Below are positions 34,361 to 42,591 of a stretch of DNA of 64,000 bases, piece after piece. A program made the position numbers and the translations under genes. The stretch is from UBA3537 sp038138145 (GTDB taxonomy: Bacteria; Bacteroidota; Bacteroidia; Flavobacteriales; Flavobacteriaceae): assembly GCA_038138145.1 (NCBI GenBank), contig JAYQDD010000009.1, positions 7,671 through 71,670 on the forward strand. The letters are read 5' to 3'. Each line of letters begins with the position of its first letter. Positions within the stretch are counted from its first letter, which is position 1. The notes under the pieces were generated by a model. The model was not told the origin of the DNA, did no database searches, and was given only the letters and a program-made list of their open reading frames with translations.

Positions 34361-36618
34361 AATTTAAATTTGGTATTAAGTTTTGTTGTGGAATTTCCTC
34401 CAACATATATAGAAAAATCACCGGGTTGTATTGTAAAGTTTCCATTATTATCATAAAATCCAAGTTCAGTTTCTGTAAGCTTGAAATGTACTGTTTTGGT
34501 TTGATTCGGGTTTAAATCAATGAGTTCAAACCCTTTAAGACTCTTTATGGGTTGGGTTGGTCTAGCAAAGTGGTCTTTTATGTACAACTGAACCACTTCA
34601 TTACCCTGAACATTCCCTGTGTTCGTAACTTCTACACTAACATCAATTGATGTGTCAGTTTGACTATTAATTTTTAGATTGCTGTAAGCAAACGTGGTAT
34701 AACTTAGGCCATATCCAAAAGGATAAAGCGGCGCATTCTGTTCATCTTGGTAATGCGTCCAAAACACTTCATCAGGTGATGGTAACGTTGGCCTTCCAGT
34801 ACTTTTGTAATTGTAATAAATGGGAACTTGCCCTAAAGCTTTAGGAAACGACATTGGAAGTTTCCCGCTGGGATTATAATCGCCATATAATACCTGAGCA
34901 ATGGCATTTCCGCTTTGTGTCCCTAATTGCCAAGCTTCAACAATGGCTGGAATGTGTTGGTCTGCCCAATCCAGTACGAGTGGTCTACCGTTATTGAGCA
35001 CGAGGATGATGTTTTGGTTGACTTTAAAAACTTGTTCTAAAAGTTCTTGCTGTAGCCCCGGTAATCCAAGCTGTGTCCTGCTTCTTCCCTCTCCGCTATG
35101 AAAACCATGTTCTCCCAGAACCATCACTACAACATCTGCTTTTTTGGCGAGTTTCAATGCTGCTGGAAAATCACTTTTATCTGTGGTATTAATGTTCAAT
35201 TCTTTAGCGAATTCTAAAGCTCCAGTATTGAGCTTGACGCCCATAGAAAATTCAAGATTATTGCCTTCATATGCCTTCATTCCTTCGAGGACTGACACTG
35301 CTGAATTTTTTTCTGCTGCTAAAATCCAATTACCGAGCGGGCTTGTTTTATCGTCTGCAAGATCGCCAATAAGGGCTATATTAAGTCCTTTCTTTTTTAG
35401 TGGTAAGAGTTGGTTTTGATTTTTTAAAAGCACTATTGACTTTTTGGCCATATCCAAAGCGGCTTCTTGAAATTTTTCATGGCCAATAGTCGCCTTTTCA
35501 CGTTCAATGTTACAGTATTTATATGGGTCGTCAAAAAGGCCTAACTCAAATTTTACGCGTAATATTCTTCGTACAGCATCGTCTATAAGTGCTTCCTGAA
35601 CTTCTCCAGATTTGACTAAATCAGTCAAATGATCGACATACGCCAAAGATTGCATATCCATATCGGATCCGGCCTCTACAGCAATTTGGGCAGCTTGTTT
35701 GGCATCTTCGGCATAACCATGTTCTACCATTTCTTCAATTGAACCCCAGTCGGATACCACAAAACCATCAAAATTCCATTGTTCTTTTAGTAGCGTACGC
35801 TGAAGATATTGACTCCCTGTTGCAGGAACGCCATTGAGTTGACTAAATGAGTTCATAAAGGTTCGAACACCAGCATCAATGGTTGCTTTGAACGGAGGCA
35901 TAACCACATTGTGTAAGGTTTGAGTTCCTATATCAACTGTATTGTACTCTTTTCCGGCTTCGGGAAATCCATACCCTGCAAAGTGTTTGGCACAAGCCGC
36001 TATGGTTGTTGGAGCTGAAAGGTCATCGCCTTGAAAGCCCTTTACTCTTGCAAATGCAATTTTTGATCCTAAATAGGGGTCCTCTCCTGCACCCTCCATA
36101 ACACGTCCCCAGCGTGCATCTCTTGAAATATCGACCATGGGGGCGAATGTCCAATTAATGCCTGCAGCGGCGGCTTCAGTTGCTGCTATTCTGGCCGAGG
36201 TTTCAATAGCGTCTAAATCCCAACTTGCAGCTTCTGCCAAAGGAATAGGACTAATGGTTTTAAAACCGTGAATCACATCAAATCCAAAGATTAATGGAAT
36301 ACCTAAACGGGTTTCTTCTACTGCAATTTTTTGAAGTTTACGGACGTTTTCAGCGCCACGAACGTTGAGCATTGACCCAACAAGTCCCCTTTTTAATTGG
36401 TCGTATTGTTTTGCAGCTGAACCTTCTTTGGGTATCGGTCCCGTGATGTCCCAAAAACTTGAATATTGATTCATTTGACCGACTTTCTCCTCAAGCGTCA
36501 TTTGCGCCAATAAGGCATTCACGCGCTGATCGAGTTGGTCATTTTTTTGGTTAGTACCACAAGAATTGAGCACAAAAAAACCAATTATTGTGAAAAATGT
36601 TAAATTGGCTTTAATCAT
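34357..36618 (-). CDS. bglX: GH3 family beta-glucosidase, lipoprotein
   Basis: 753 residues. The lipoprotein signal FFVLNSC has the acylated Cys near position 20. GH3 N-terminal TIM barrel with the nucleophile motif FVVSDWGSIEE and AGINWTFAPMVDISRDARWGR (its central part TFAPMVDISRD), alpha/beta sandwich with GEHGFHSGEGRSRTQLGLPG, and a C-terminal fibronectin-III-like domain (about 655-753). It releases glucose from beta-glucan oligosaccharides made by the GH16 enzymes, probably facing the periplasm. It is between two GH16 genes. Confidence 0.95.
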   Translation of the reverse strand: MIKANLTFFTIIGFFVLNSCGTNQKNDQLDQRVNALLAQMTLEEKVGQMNQYSSFWDITGPIPKEGSAAKQYDQLKRGLVGSMLNVRGAENVRKLQKIAVEETRLGIPLIFGFDVIHGFKTISPIPLAEAASWDLDAIETSARIAATEAAAAGINWTFAPMVDISRDARWGRVMEGAGEDPYLGSKIAFARVKGFQGDDLSAPTTIAACAKHFAGYGFPEAGKEYNTVDIGTQTLHNVVMPPFKATIDAGVRTFMNSFSQLNGVPATGSQYLQRTLLKEQWNFDGFVVSDWGSIEEMVEHGYAEDAKQAAQIAVEAGSDMDMQSLAYVDHLTDLVKSGEVQEALIDDAVRRILRVKFELGLFDDPYKYCNIEREKATIGHEKFQEAALDMAKKSIVLLKNQNQLLPLKKKGLNIALIGDLADDKTSPLGNWILAAEKNSAVSVLEGMKAYEGNNLEFSMGVKLNTGALEFAKELNINTTDKSDFPAALKLAKKADVVVMVLGEHGFHSGEGRSRTQLGLPGLQQELLEQVFKVNQNIILVLNNGRPLVLDWADQHIPAIVEAWQLGTQSGNAIAQVLYGDYNPSGKLPMSFPKALGQVPIYYNYKSTGRPTLPSPDEVFWTHYQDEQNAPLYPFGYGLSYTTFAYSNLKINSQTDTSIDVSVEVTNTGNVQGNEVVQLYIKDHFARPTQPIKSLKGFELIDLNPNQTKTVHFKLTETELGFYDNNGNFTIQPGDFSIYVGGNSTTKLNTKFKL

Positions 36619-36619
36619 T

Positions 36620-37750
36620 TTATTGATATACCCTTATGTAATCTACTTCCATGGCGTCTTGAGAAAAATTTGGGTCAATTTCTCCACCAAGAGTACCGCC
36701 CATGGCGACATTAAAAATGAAAAAGAATTCTTCATTGAACGGAAAGTAAGGGTCTACTCCTGAGACAGTCATCTCAAAAAACTTTGTCCCATCGAGATAA
36801 GTTTTAATGGTTGTAGAGGTCCAATCCATTTCATACACATGCCAATCTGTTGAAGATGTATTCGCAGTTTCTTGTCCGTATTCTCCTCTATTACCATCAG
36901 CAAGTTTCCAATGTAGGGTTGATTTTACCTTATTTTTATCTTGAAATTGTTCCATAATGTCAATCTCTCCACATTGTGGCCAACCAACATCGGGATAATT
37001 TGCGCCAAGCATCCATAATGCTGGCCATGTACCTTGTGCTGAAGGAAGCTTTGCACGAATTTCAACACGCCCATACTTAAACTCAAATTTATCTTGAGTT
37101 TTGATGCGTGCAGAAGAGTAAGTTCCGTTTGGTTCTTTAATCGCTTTGATTTTTAAAATGCCGTTTTCTCTAACTACATTGTCAGTACTTGAAGTATAAA
37201 TTTGCACTTCTTGGTTACCCCATCCACCACCTCCGGTTTCTGTGGTCCATTTAGAGCTGTTTATTGGTCCCGTGCCATCAAATTCATCTGACCAAACCAA
37301 AACATCGTTGTTGCCTGAGCCACCATTCCCTTCTACAAAAACTGTTAAATTTGTGATTTTGCTGATTCTATCATTAGTACTAGAATACGCATAAACGTAT
37401 AGTGGAAATTGATTGGTGCCTGCCTCGGTTAGTGTATATGAAAATACACCTGTAGTGTTTTGTGTTTCACTACCGTTGCTTCCTACTTTAAACCCATATT
37501 TTACTGCATTTGTAGCTGTAGCCGTAGCCGAAAATTGTCCTGAACCATCTCCATTTGGATTTTGGTCATCTTTTCCTTGAATGGTAACATTAACGAAAAG
37601 GTTTGATGGAATAATTTGTGTGTTCCCTCCTCCACCGTTACCGCCACCTCCACCAGAAGAACCACCGCTTCCGCCAGATGAACATGAAAGGGTCAGTGCT
37701 AAAAAGCAAAAAAGGATAGAAAAGATTGAAAGTAGGGTTTTATTTTTCAT
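36620..37750 (-). CDS. GH16 endo-beta-1,3-glucanase lipoprotein with N-terminal binding-type domain
   Basis: About 376 residues from ATG 37750 (the frame extends to ATG 37774). Lipobox LTLSC is followed by a Gly/Ser-rich linker. Residues about 50-145 form a beta-sandwich resembling the first domain of the PKD lipoprotein encoded upstream (shared pattern GqDxxNPxGxG...FtATAxNA...Y.F..G). The GH16 domain fills the rest, with WPALWMLG and catalytic GEIDIMEQFQ. The Gly-rich linker and lipidation suggest surface display, so this is the likely first cut on laminarin. It is one base upstream of GH3. Confidence 0.93.
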   Translation of the reverse strand: MKNKTLLSIFSILFCFLALTLSCSSGGSGGSSGGGGGNGGGGNTQIIPSNLFVNVTIQGKDDQNPNGDGSGQFSATATATNAVKYGFKVGSNGSETQNTTGVFSYTLTEAGTNQFPLYVYAYSSTNDRISKITNLTVFVEGNGGSGNNDVLVWSDEFDGTGPINSSKWTTETGGGGWGNQEVQIYTSSTDNVVRENGILKIKAIKEPNGTYSSARIKTQDKFEFKYGRVEIRAKLPSAQGTWPALWMLGANYPDVGWPQCGEIDIMEQFQDKNKVKSTLHWKLADGNRGEYGQETANTSSTDWHVYEMDWTSTTIKTYLDGTKFFEMTVSGVDPYFPFNEEFFFIFNVAMGGTLGGEIDPNFSQDAMEVDYIRVYQ

Positions 37751-37867
37751 GTGTTTATATTTATTGTTTTTCAATGGTCACATGTAACCTTTGATGTTTA
37801 AAATAATCATTCCGCTGTGTGTTAATAATTATTTTTAACATGTCGGTTTCATTGTTAAAAGGATAAA

Positions 37868-37892
37868 GAGGCAGATAATAACTATCTGCCTC
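37868..37892 (-). terminator. Intercistronic hairpin between the PKD lipoprotein and GH16 genes
   Basis: Perfect ten-base-pair stem GAGGCAGATA (37868-37877) with TATCTGCCTC (37883-37892), five-base loop. On the minus strand it is followed by TTTATCCTTTT, an imperfect T tract. It may be a partial terminator or an mRNA-stabilising 3' end that lets the SusCD and binding-protein genes be expressed more than the enzymes. Confidence 0.6.
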
Positions 37893-37909
37893 GTATGTAT
37901 TAAAATAAA

Positions 37910-38860
37910 TTATTCAGATTTATATCTCGCGTACCACGCAAAGCCGCCGCCTTCTTGAATACAACGTACATGCATCGTGTTGGCTGTAATGGAAATGATA
38001 TCATACACAACATCGCCTACATACCATCCCATAAAACCTCCATCAGAAATATCAAAGCTTGTTCCTCGGTAGGGTTGTTCATTATAAGAGCCCTCTAGAG
38101 CAGCTTTGGAAGTTGATGGTAAAAATGAAACATTTTTAACGCCAAACATTGTAGTCACCACAGTTTCGTCTTGACAAGCATCAGCAGCAACACCAATAAT
38201 ACTTGCATAGGCCCCTGGCACAAACGCAGGACCAACAGTTTGCTCAAAAGTCATCCCATCAGCGGTTTTTGTAAACACAAATTCGTTGGTGTACATGCAT
38301 GATTTTTCTGGATCATTTGGTCCAATGGTATTCCACCAAGCTTCCCATGCAAACTCACCTCCGCCATAATCATCGGTTACTGGTCCTAAGCCAACATGAA
38401 GTGGGATATCTGATGCCCAAACCCATGTTTTGCTGTCGCCTACGTCTAATCCTCCAGCCAAAAAGGTTTCGGCTTCTTCATCTACAAAGGAGAAAAACAC
38501 TTCGATATCTACTGTTGTACTCGATAGCACTCCTGCGGTTCCTACAGCACTTATAATCACTGTGTAAGGGTGAACTCCAGATTTTGTATAGGTGTGCGTA
38601 TACACTCCAGAGGATACTGTTTCTGACCTCCCATCACCAAAATCAAACTGGTACGCCAAAGCATTGTCTGCGGTCGCTGTAAAAGTGACAAGTCCATCAC
38701 CATTTCCATAAGGGTTTTCAGAGTCTTGCCCAATGATATTGGCGTCTACAGATAAGCCCGTTGGCGCAGTTATAGGGCCAAACTCATAATCATTTTCTTC
38801 ACATGCTGTAACAACAAGCATGGAAAGAAAAAATATTGATAAATATTTTATTGTTTTCAT
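37910..38860 (-). CDS. PKD-domain surface glycan-binding lipoprotein
   Basis: 316 residues with lipobox VVTAC. Residues about 30-120 form a PKD fold (YQFDFGDGRSETVSSGVYTHTYTKSG, whose key element is DFGDG...YTHTYT). The C-terminal about 190 residues are rich in Trp, Gly and acidic residues (WVWASD, WEAWWN, GGFMGWYVGD), typical of a jelly-roll carbohydrate-binding domain. It sits after the larger binding lipoprotein in the SusCD operon, so it is probably a surface glycan-binding protein for laminarin. No catalytic glutamate pair is seen. Confidence 0.85.
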   Translation of the reverse strand: MKTIKYLSIFFLSMLVVTACEENDYEFGPITAPTGLSVDANIIGQDSENPYGNGDGLVTFTATADNALAYQFDFGDGRSETVSSGVYTHTYTKSGVHPYTVIISAVGTAGVLSSTTVDIEVFFSFVDEEAETFLAGGLDVGDSKTWVWASDIPLHVGLGPVTDDYGGGEFAWEAWWNTIGPNDPEKSCMYTNEFVFTKTADGMTFEQTVGPAFVPGAYASIIGVAADACQDETVVTTMFGVKNVSFLPSTSKAALEGSYNEQPYRGTSFDISDGGFMGWYVGDVVYDIISITANTMHVRCIQEGGGFAWYARYKSE

Positions 38861-38888
38861 ATTATTTATTTAAAAAATTATCTGATTT

Positions 38889-40922
38889 TTAATTTAATAC
38901 AAGTGAAACATTATCTAAGTTAACTTGTCCAGTATCTGCACCCAAATCAAAAAGTACTCGGGCTTGTGGATCACCAAAAGTCACAGCGTCAAAAGTATAT
39001 GAATACGTTGTTCTTGTTGGTGTAATGTTAACCGTTTCAAATACATTAGACCAGGGTGCTGCACTTAATCCAATACCAGCTATAATTGATCTATTGGTAT
39101 CTGACCAGGCGTCAAATGTAAGTGTATATGAACTTCCACTGATAATTTCAACTTTCTGGCTTGTATTGACAGACCACGGGTCTCCCGCAGTTGCAACATC
39201 CACAGAGTAGTGCTGATTTCCATCAGCATCAGTAACGACAGGCGCTGAAGTTGTATCGTCTACACCAACTAACCATGATTCACTTCCCAATTCAAAATTT
39301 CCATTATTTAGAAGTCCATCATCAAATGCTGGTGGTGGGCCATCGCCTAAAAATAGTGCAACATTATCTAAATTAACTTGCCCAGTATCCGCACCCAAAT
39401 CAAAGAGTACTCGGGCTTGTGCATCGCCAAAAGTCACAGCGTCAAAAGTATATGAATACGTTGTTCTTGTTGGTGTAATATTAACCGTTTCAAATACATT
39501 AGACCAAGGCGCTGCACTTAATCCAACACCAGCTATAATTGATCTATTAGTATCTGACCAAGCGTCAAATATGAGTGTGTATGTTTCACCATTGATAATT
39601 TCAACTTTTTGGCTCGTATTTACAGACCATGGATCTCCCGCAGTTGCAACATCTACAGAGTAGTGCTTATTTCCATCGGCATCAGTAACGACAGGCGCCG
39701 AAGTCGTGTCATCAACACCAACTAACCATGAATCGCTTCCGAGTTCGAAATCTCCATTAAAAAGAAGGCCATCATCAAATGCATCTGTAGGTTCTTTGTA
39801 GAAATATATGTTATCAATAAACACTGTTCCAGTTGCCCATGGTTCTCCAACAAACTTAAGCTGCCCAAATTCTGTAACAGTTAGGCCTTGATCTGTGTAA
39901 TCAGAAATTGGGATTTCAATACTAGTCCATTCACCTGCAGTCAAAGACGATGTTACTTGTGCTTCAGTAAAATCTGGTCCTGGATCATTGACTAAAAATG
40001 TTTGAAGCTCCGTTATATCTCCATCAGCCGAGGTCCAAACCTCTAAATGTAAATATTCCATATTAGACAAATCTAATGTAGTGCCAGTTGGTAATTCAAT
40101 TCCTTGATAGCTTAGATTAATATATTGTAACATTTCATCTCCTGCAAGGTCAAACATCGCCCATGAACTTCCCTGTGAACCTTGGTTCCAATCTGGGAAA
40201 TAATTTACGTCAGGGAGATCAGTATAAGCTTCAGTAAAAATTGAGATTACATCTTCTGGCTGTCTTGCTGGAGGTGCTGGTGCTGCAGCTGTTGGCGCTA
40301 AGATTTCTGTGACTTCAAAATTCTCTTCAACATAAGTTGTGGTTTGAATCGCTGCTCCTTTTACTTCAATAGTAATGTTATAAATTCCTGCTTCGTTGTA
40401 TTGAACAGCGGCAGTCTCGCCAATGTTGGCTGTTACAGGATCATTATTTCCTGATTCGCCTGAGTAGACATCAAAAGTAACGGCATAATCCGCTTCAACG
40501 GTAACATTGACTTGTTTAGATGTTGCAGCATCATTTTCAACGGTCACCACTTGAATTTGAGGTGCTTGAAAAGATACCACCAATTCAGCACTCAGCGTTG
40601 TAGAAAGGCCAGTAATCCCATAGGCCGTAGCCGTTACGGTATAAACCCCTTCTGCATAGGTGTGCTGGGCGTTCGCACCATTTTCTACCTCTACAACTTC
40701 TGGAGTATCGTCTCCTAGAGTGATATCAAAAGATACTGCCCCTTCAGCTGTTGGAGTGATGGTCACTAACCCTGTATTGTCCTGTGTAACATCAAACCTT
40801 AGTTCTAAAGCAGTTGGTGCTTGAACATCATTTAAGTTCACATTTTTTTCATCATCGGCACAGCTCCAAAGAGTTGCTATGGCGAGACATAAACTAAAAA
40901 TATATTTTATTGCTTTCATCAT
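38889..40922 (-). CDS. Large surface glycan-binding lipoprotein (SusE/F position) with duplicated binding domains
   Basis: 677 residues with lipobox LWSC near residue 20. Two N-terminal PKD-like beta-sandwiches (about 30-200) are followed by a jelly-roll with WNQGSQGSSWAMFDLAGDE. Two nearly identical C-terminal domains of about 150 residues (about 375-677) begin FDDGLL and match the CBM4/9-type carbohydrate-binding fold (NGDFELGS.SWLVG, FDAWSDTNRS, VNLDNV). It directly follows susD, the usual place for SusE/F-like binding proteins. The repeated domains would raise avidity for long beta-glucan chains. Confidence 0.87.
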   Translation of the reverse strand: MMKAIKYIFSLCLAIATLWSCADDEKNVNLNDVQAPTALELRFDVTQDNTGLVTITPTAEGAVSFDITLGDDTPEVVEVENGANAQHTYAEGVYTVTATAYGITGLSTTLSAELVVSFQAPQIQVVTVENDAATSKQVNVTVEADYAVTFDVYSGESGNNDPVTANIGETAAVQYNEAGIYNITIEVKGAAIQTTTYVEENFEVTEILAPTAAAPAPPARQPEDVISIFTEAYTDLPDVNYFPDWNQGSQGSSWAMFDLAGDEMLQYINLSYQGIELPTGTTLDLSNMEYLHLEVWTSADGDITELQTFLVNDPGPDFTEAQVTSSLTAGEWTSIEIPISDYTDQGLTVTEFGQLKFVGEPWATGTVFIDNIYFYKEPTDAFDDGLLFNGDFELGSDSWLVGVDDTTSAPVVTDADGNKHYSVDVATAGDPWSVNTSQKVEIINGETYTLIFDAWSDTNRSIIAGVGLSAAPWSNVFETVNITPTRTTYSYTFDAVTFGDAQARVLFDLGADTGQVNLDNVALFLGDGPPPAFDDGLLNNGNFELGSESWLVGVDDTTSAPVVTDADGNQHYSVDVATAGDPWSVNTSQKVEIISGSSYTLTFDAWSDTNRSIIAGIGLSAAPWSNVFETVNITPTRTTYSYTFDAVTFGDPQARVLFDLGADTGQVNLDNVSLVLN
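38890..39782. repeat. Tandem 453-bp duplication inside the glycan-binding lipoprotein gene
   Basis: Two copies, about 38890-39329 and 39343-39782, offset by exactly 453 bases (151 codons), as measured from the shared ATCATCAAATGC element at 39318 and 39771. Long stretches are identical at DNA level and the encoded domains differ at only about fifteen positions, so the duplication is recent or kept uniform by recombination. Confidence 0.9.
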
Positions 40923-40930
40923 TTAAGTTT

Positions 40931-42580
40931 TTAATAGTTTGGATTTTGACTCCAGTTCCCCGCAGAAAATTGAATTTCTTGAAAAGGAATTGGGAATAAT
41001 TCGTGTTTCCCAGCCACAAAGCCATCAATGGCTTGTGCAGCTCTACCTGTACGTACAAGGTCAAAGAAACGGTGTCCTTCACCCATTAACTCCAATCGTC
41101 TTTCTTCAAGAATAGCATCGGTTAATGCTGCCCCTGTTGCAGAACTGTTGTGCGTATCGTCACCAAAAGCACGTTCTCTAACCTGATTTAGATAATCTAA
41201 TGCTTTGGCTTCATCCAAATTCCCTCTGCTGTGCGCTTCGGCAGCCATCAACAGCACATCGGCATAACGAATGGCTCTATAGTTGTTCGGATTGGTCAAG
41301 TTTTGATCTCCAATGTTTTGATCTCCTCTTCGCGCAAGATACTTTCTGTTGTAATAGCCCGTATGTTCATAGCCTTCAACCCAAGTATATTCTACTGAAT
41401 AAGTCTGGTTTGGAGTTCCTGTTACGGTCCCCAAATCATCGTCCTCCAGCTGAATTGCAGCAATGGTATTGGCTAATCCTTGAATATCCAAAGCAGAAAT
41501 ATCTTTTCTTTTATCCCCCGCTTCAAAAGCATCTACTGCTTCTTGCGTTGGTACGTTAAAGCTATAACCCCCATCAAATAACGGGCCAACTTCATCACTT
41601 ATGAGTGTTCCTTCAAGTTCGTTTACCACACTTTCCGGAACTGCTGAACCATTGTATAAGTAAGATGGGTTTCTGATGCCCATAAATCCTACGGCTACAT
41701 TTCCTTCACTACACTGAAGACAATCAAAACTACCCCCTTCTACATCGGTATATTGCACTTCAAAGACAGATTCTACACCGTTTTCTCCACTAAGCTCAAA
41801 TATATCTGCGTAATTAAGCGCTAAAGCGTATGGCCCATCAGTAATGAGGTCGTCTAAAACATCTGCTGCTTGGACAAATTTGTCTTGATACAAATAAGCT
41901 TTACCAAGAAGCGCTTGCGCTGACCCTTTGGTCACTCGACCAATCTGCGGCGCTGAATAGTCTAAGTTATTTACGGCAAACGTCAAATCACTTTCGATAA
42001 GCGCATATACTTGTTCTGCGGAATATCTTGGAACAGTGGTCTCATCACCAGGTGAAAAACGTTCTCCTCCTCCTGCAAGTGCGCCAGCGTAATTTTTGAT
42101 GGGTATTCCTCCAAACCATTTGACTAATTCGAAATGGAAATAGGCGCGCAAGAAACGTACTTCCGCTACCATACGAATACGTCCTTCAAAATCCGTTTTG
42201 TTTTGGAATTCTAAAAAGTAGTTGGTTCTTTTTACTCCAGCAAACATCCAGTTCCAAATGTCTCTTAGGTTATCGTTTACTGGGGTGTGCGTCATGTTAT
42301 CAATTTGCTGAAACCCAAGAACATCTGTCGCACTTTCGCCACCACAAAGGGTGTTGTCCGAAGCAATTTCTCCGAGAAGATTGTTGACGTATGTCGCTTG
42401 CAGCAAATCATAAGCCCCAATAAGTGCCATATAATAGTCGTCTTCAGAGTTAAAATAACTTTCTGAATCAATAAGGTAGTTTTCTTCCTCATCCAAGAAC
42501 TTATCTGTACAAGAATAGAGTCCAAAGGTAAGCAGGATTCCTACTACAATTAATACTATGTTTTTATTTGTTTTTTTCAT
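40931..42580 (-). CDS. susD: SusD/RagB family nutrient-binding outer-membrane lipoprotein
   Basis: 549 residues with lipobox LYSC. The tetratricopeptide-rich SusD fold is recognisable by DLLQATYVNNLLGEIASDN, VRFLRAYFHFELVKWFGGIP (core AYFHFELVKWFGG), the C-terminal NNYRAIRYADVLLMAAEAH and LDAIL-type ILEERRLELMGEGHRFFDLVRTG (core ERRLELMGEGHRFFDL). It acts as the lid over the SusC transporter and captures oligosaccharides. It is 11 bases after susC. The substrate is probably laminarin, judging by the downstream GH16 and GH3 enzymes. Confidence 0.95.
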   Translation of the reverse strand: MKKTNKNIVLIVVGILLTFGLYSCTDKFLDEEENYLIDSESYFNSEDDYYMALIGAYDLLQATYVNNLLGEIASDNTLCGGESATDVLGFQQIDNMTHTPVNDNLRDIWNWMFAGVKRTNYFLEFQNKTDFEGRIRMVAEVRFLRAYFHFELVKWFGGIPIKNYAGALAGGGERFSPGDETTVPRYSAEQVYALIESDLTFAVNNLDYSAPQIGRVTKGSAQALLGKAYLYQDKFVQAADVLDDLITDGPYALALNYADIFELSGENGVESVFEVQYTDVEGGSFDCLQCSEGNVAVGFMGIRNPSYLYNGSAVPESVVNELEGTLISDEVGPLFDGGYSFNVPTQEAVDAFEAGDKRKDISALDIQGLANTIAAIQLEDDDLGTVTGTPNQTYSVEYTWVEGYEHTGYYNRKYLARRGDQNIGDQNLTNPNNYRAIRYADVLLMAAEAHSRGNLDEAKALDYLNQVRERAFGDDTHNSSATGAALTDAILEERRLELMGEGHRFFDLVRTGRAAQAIDGFVAGKHELFPIPFQEIQFSAGNWSQNPNY

Positions 42581-42591
42581 TGTGCTCTATT

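Noticed and set aside
38890..39782. CRISPR-like or mobile repeat
   Set aside because: Only two long copies, in frame, encoding protein domains; no short direct repeats with unique spacers and no terminal inverted repeats.
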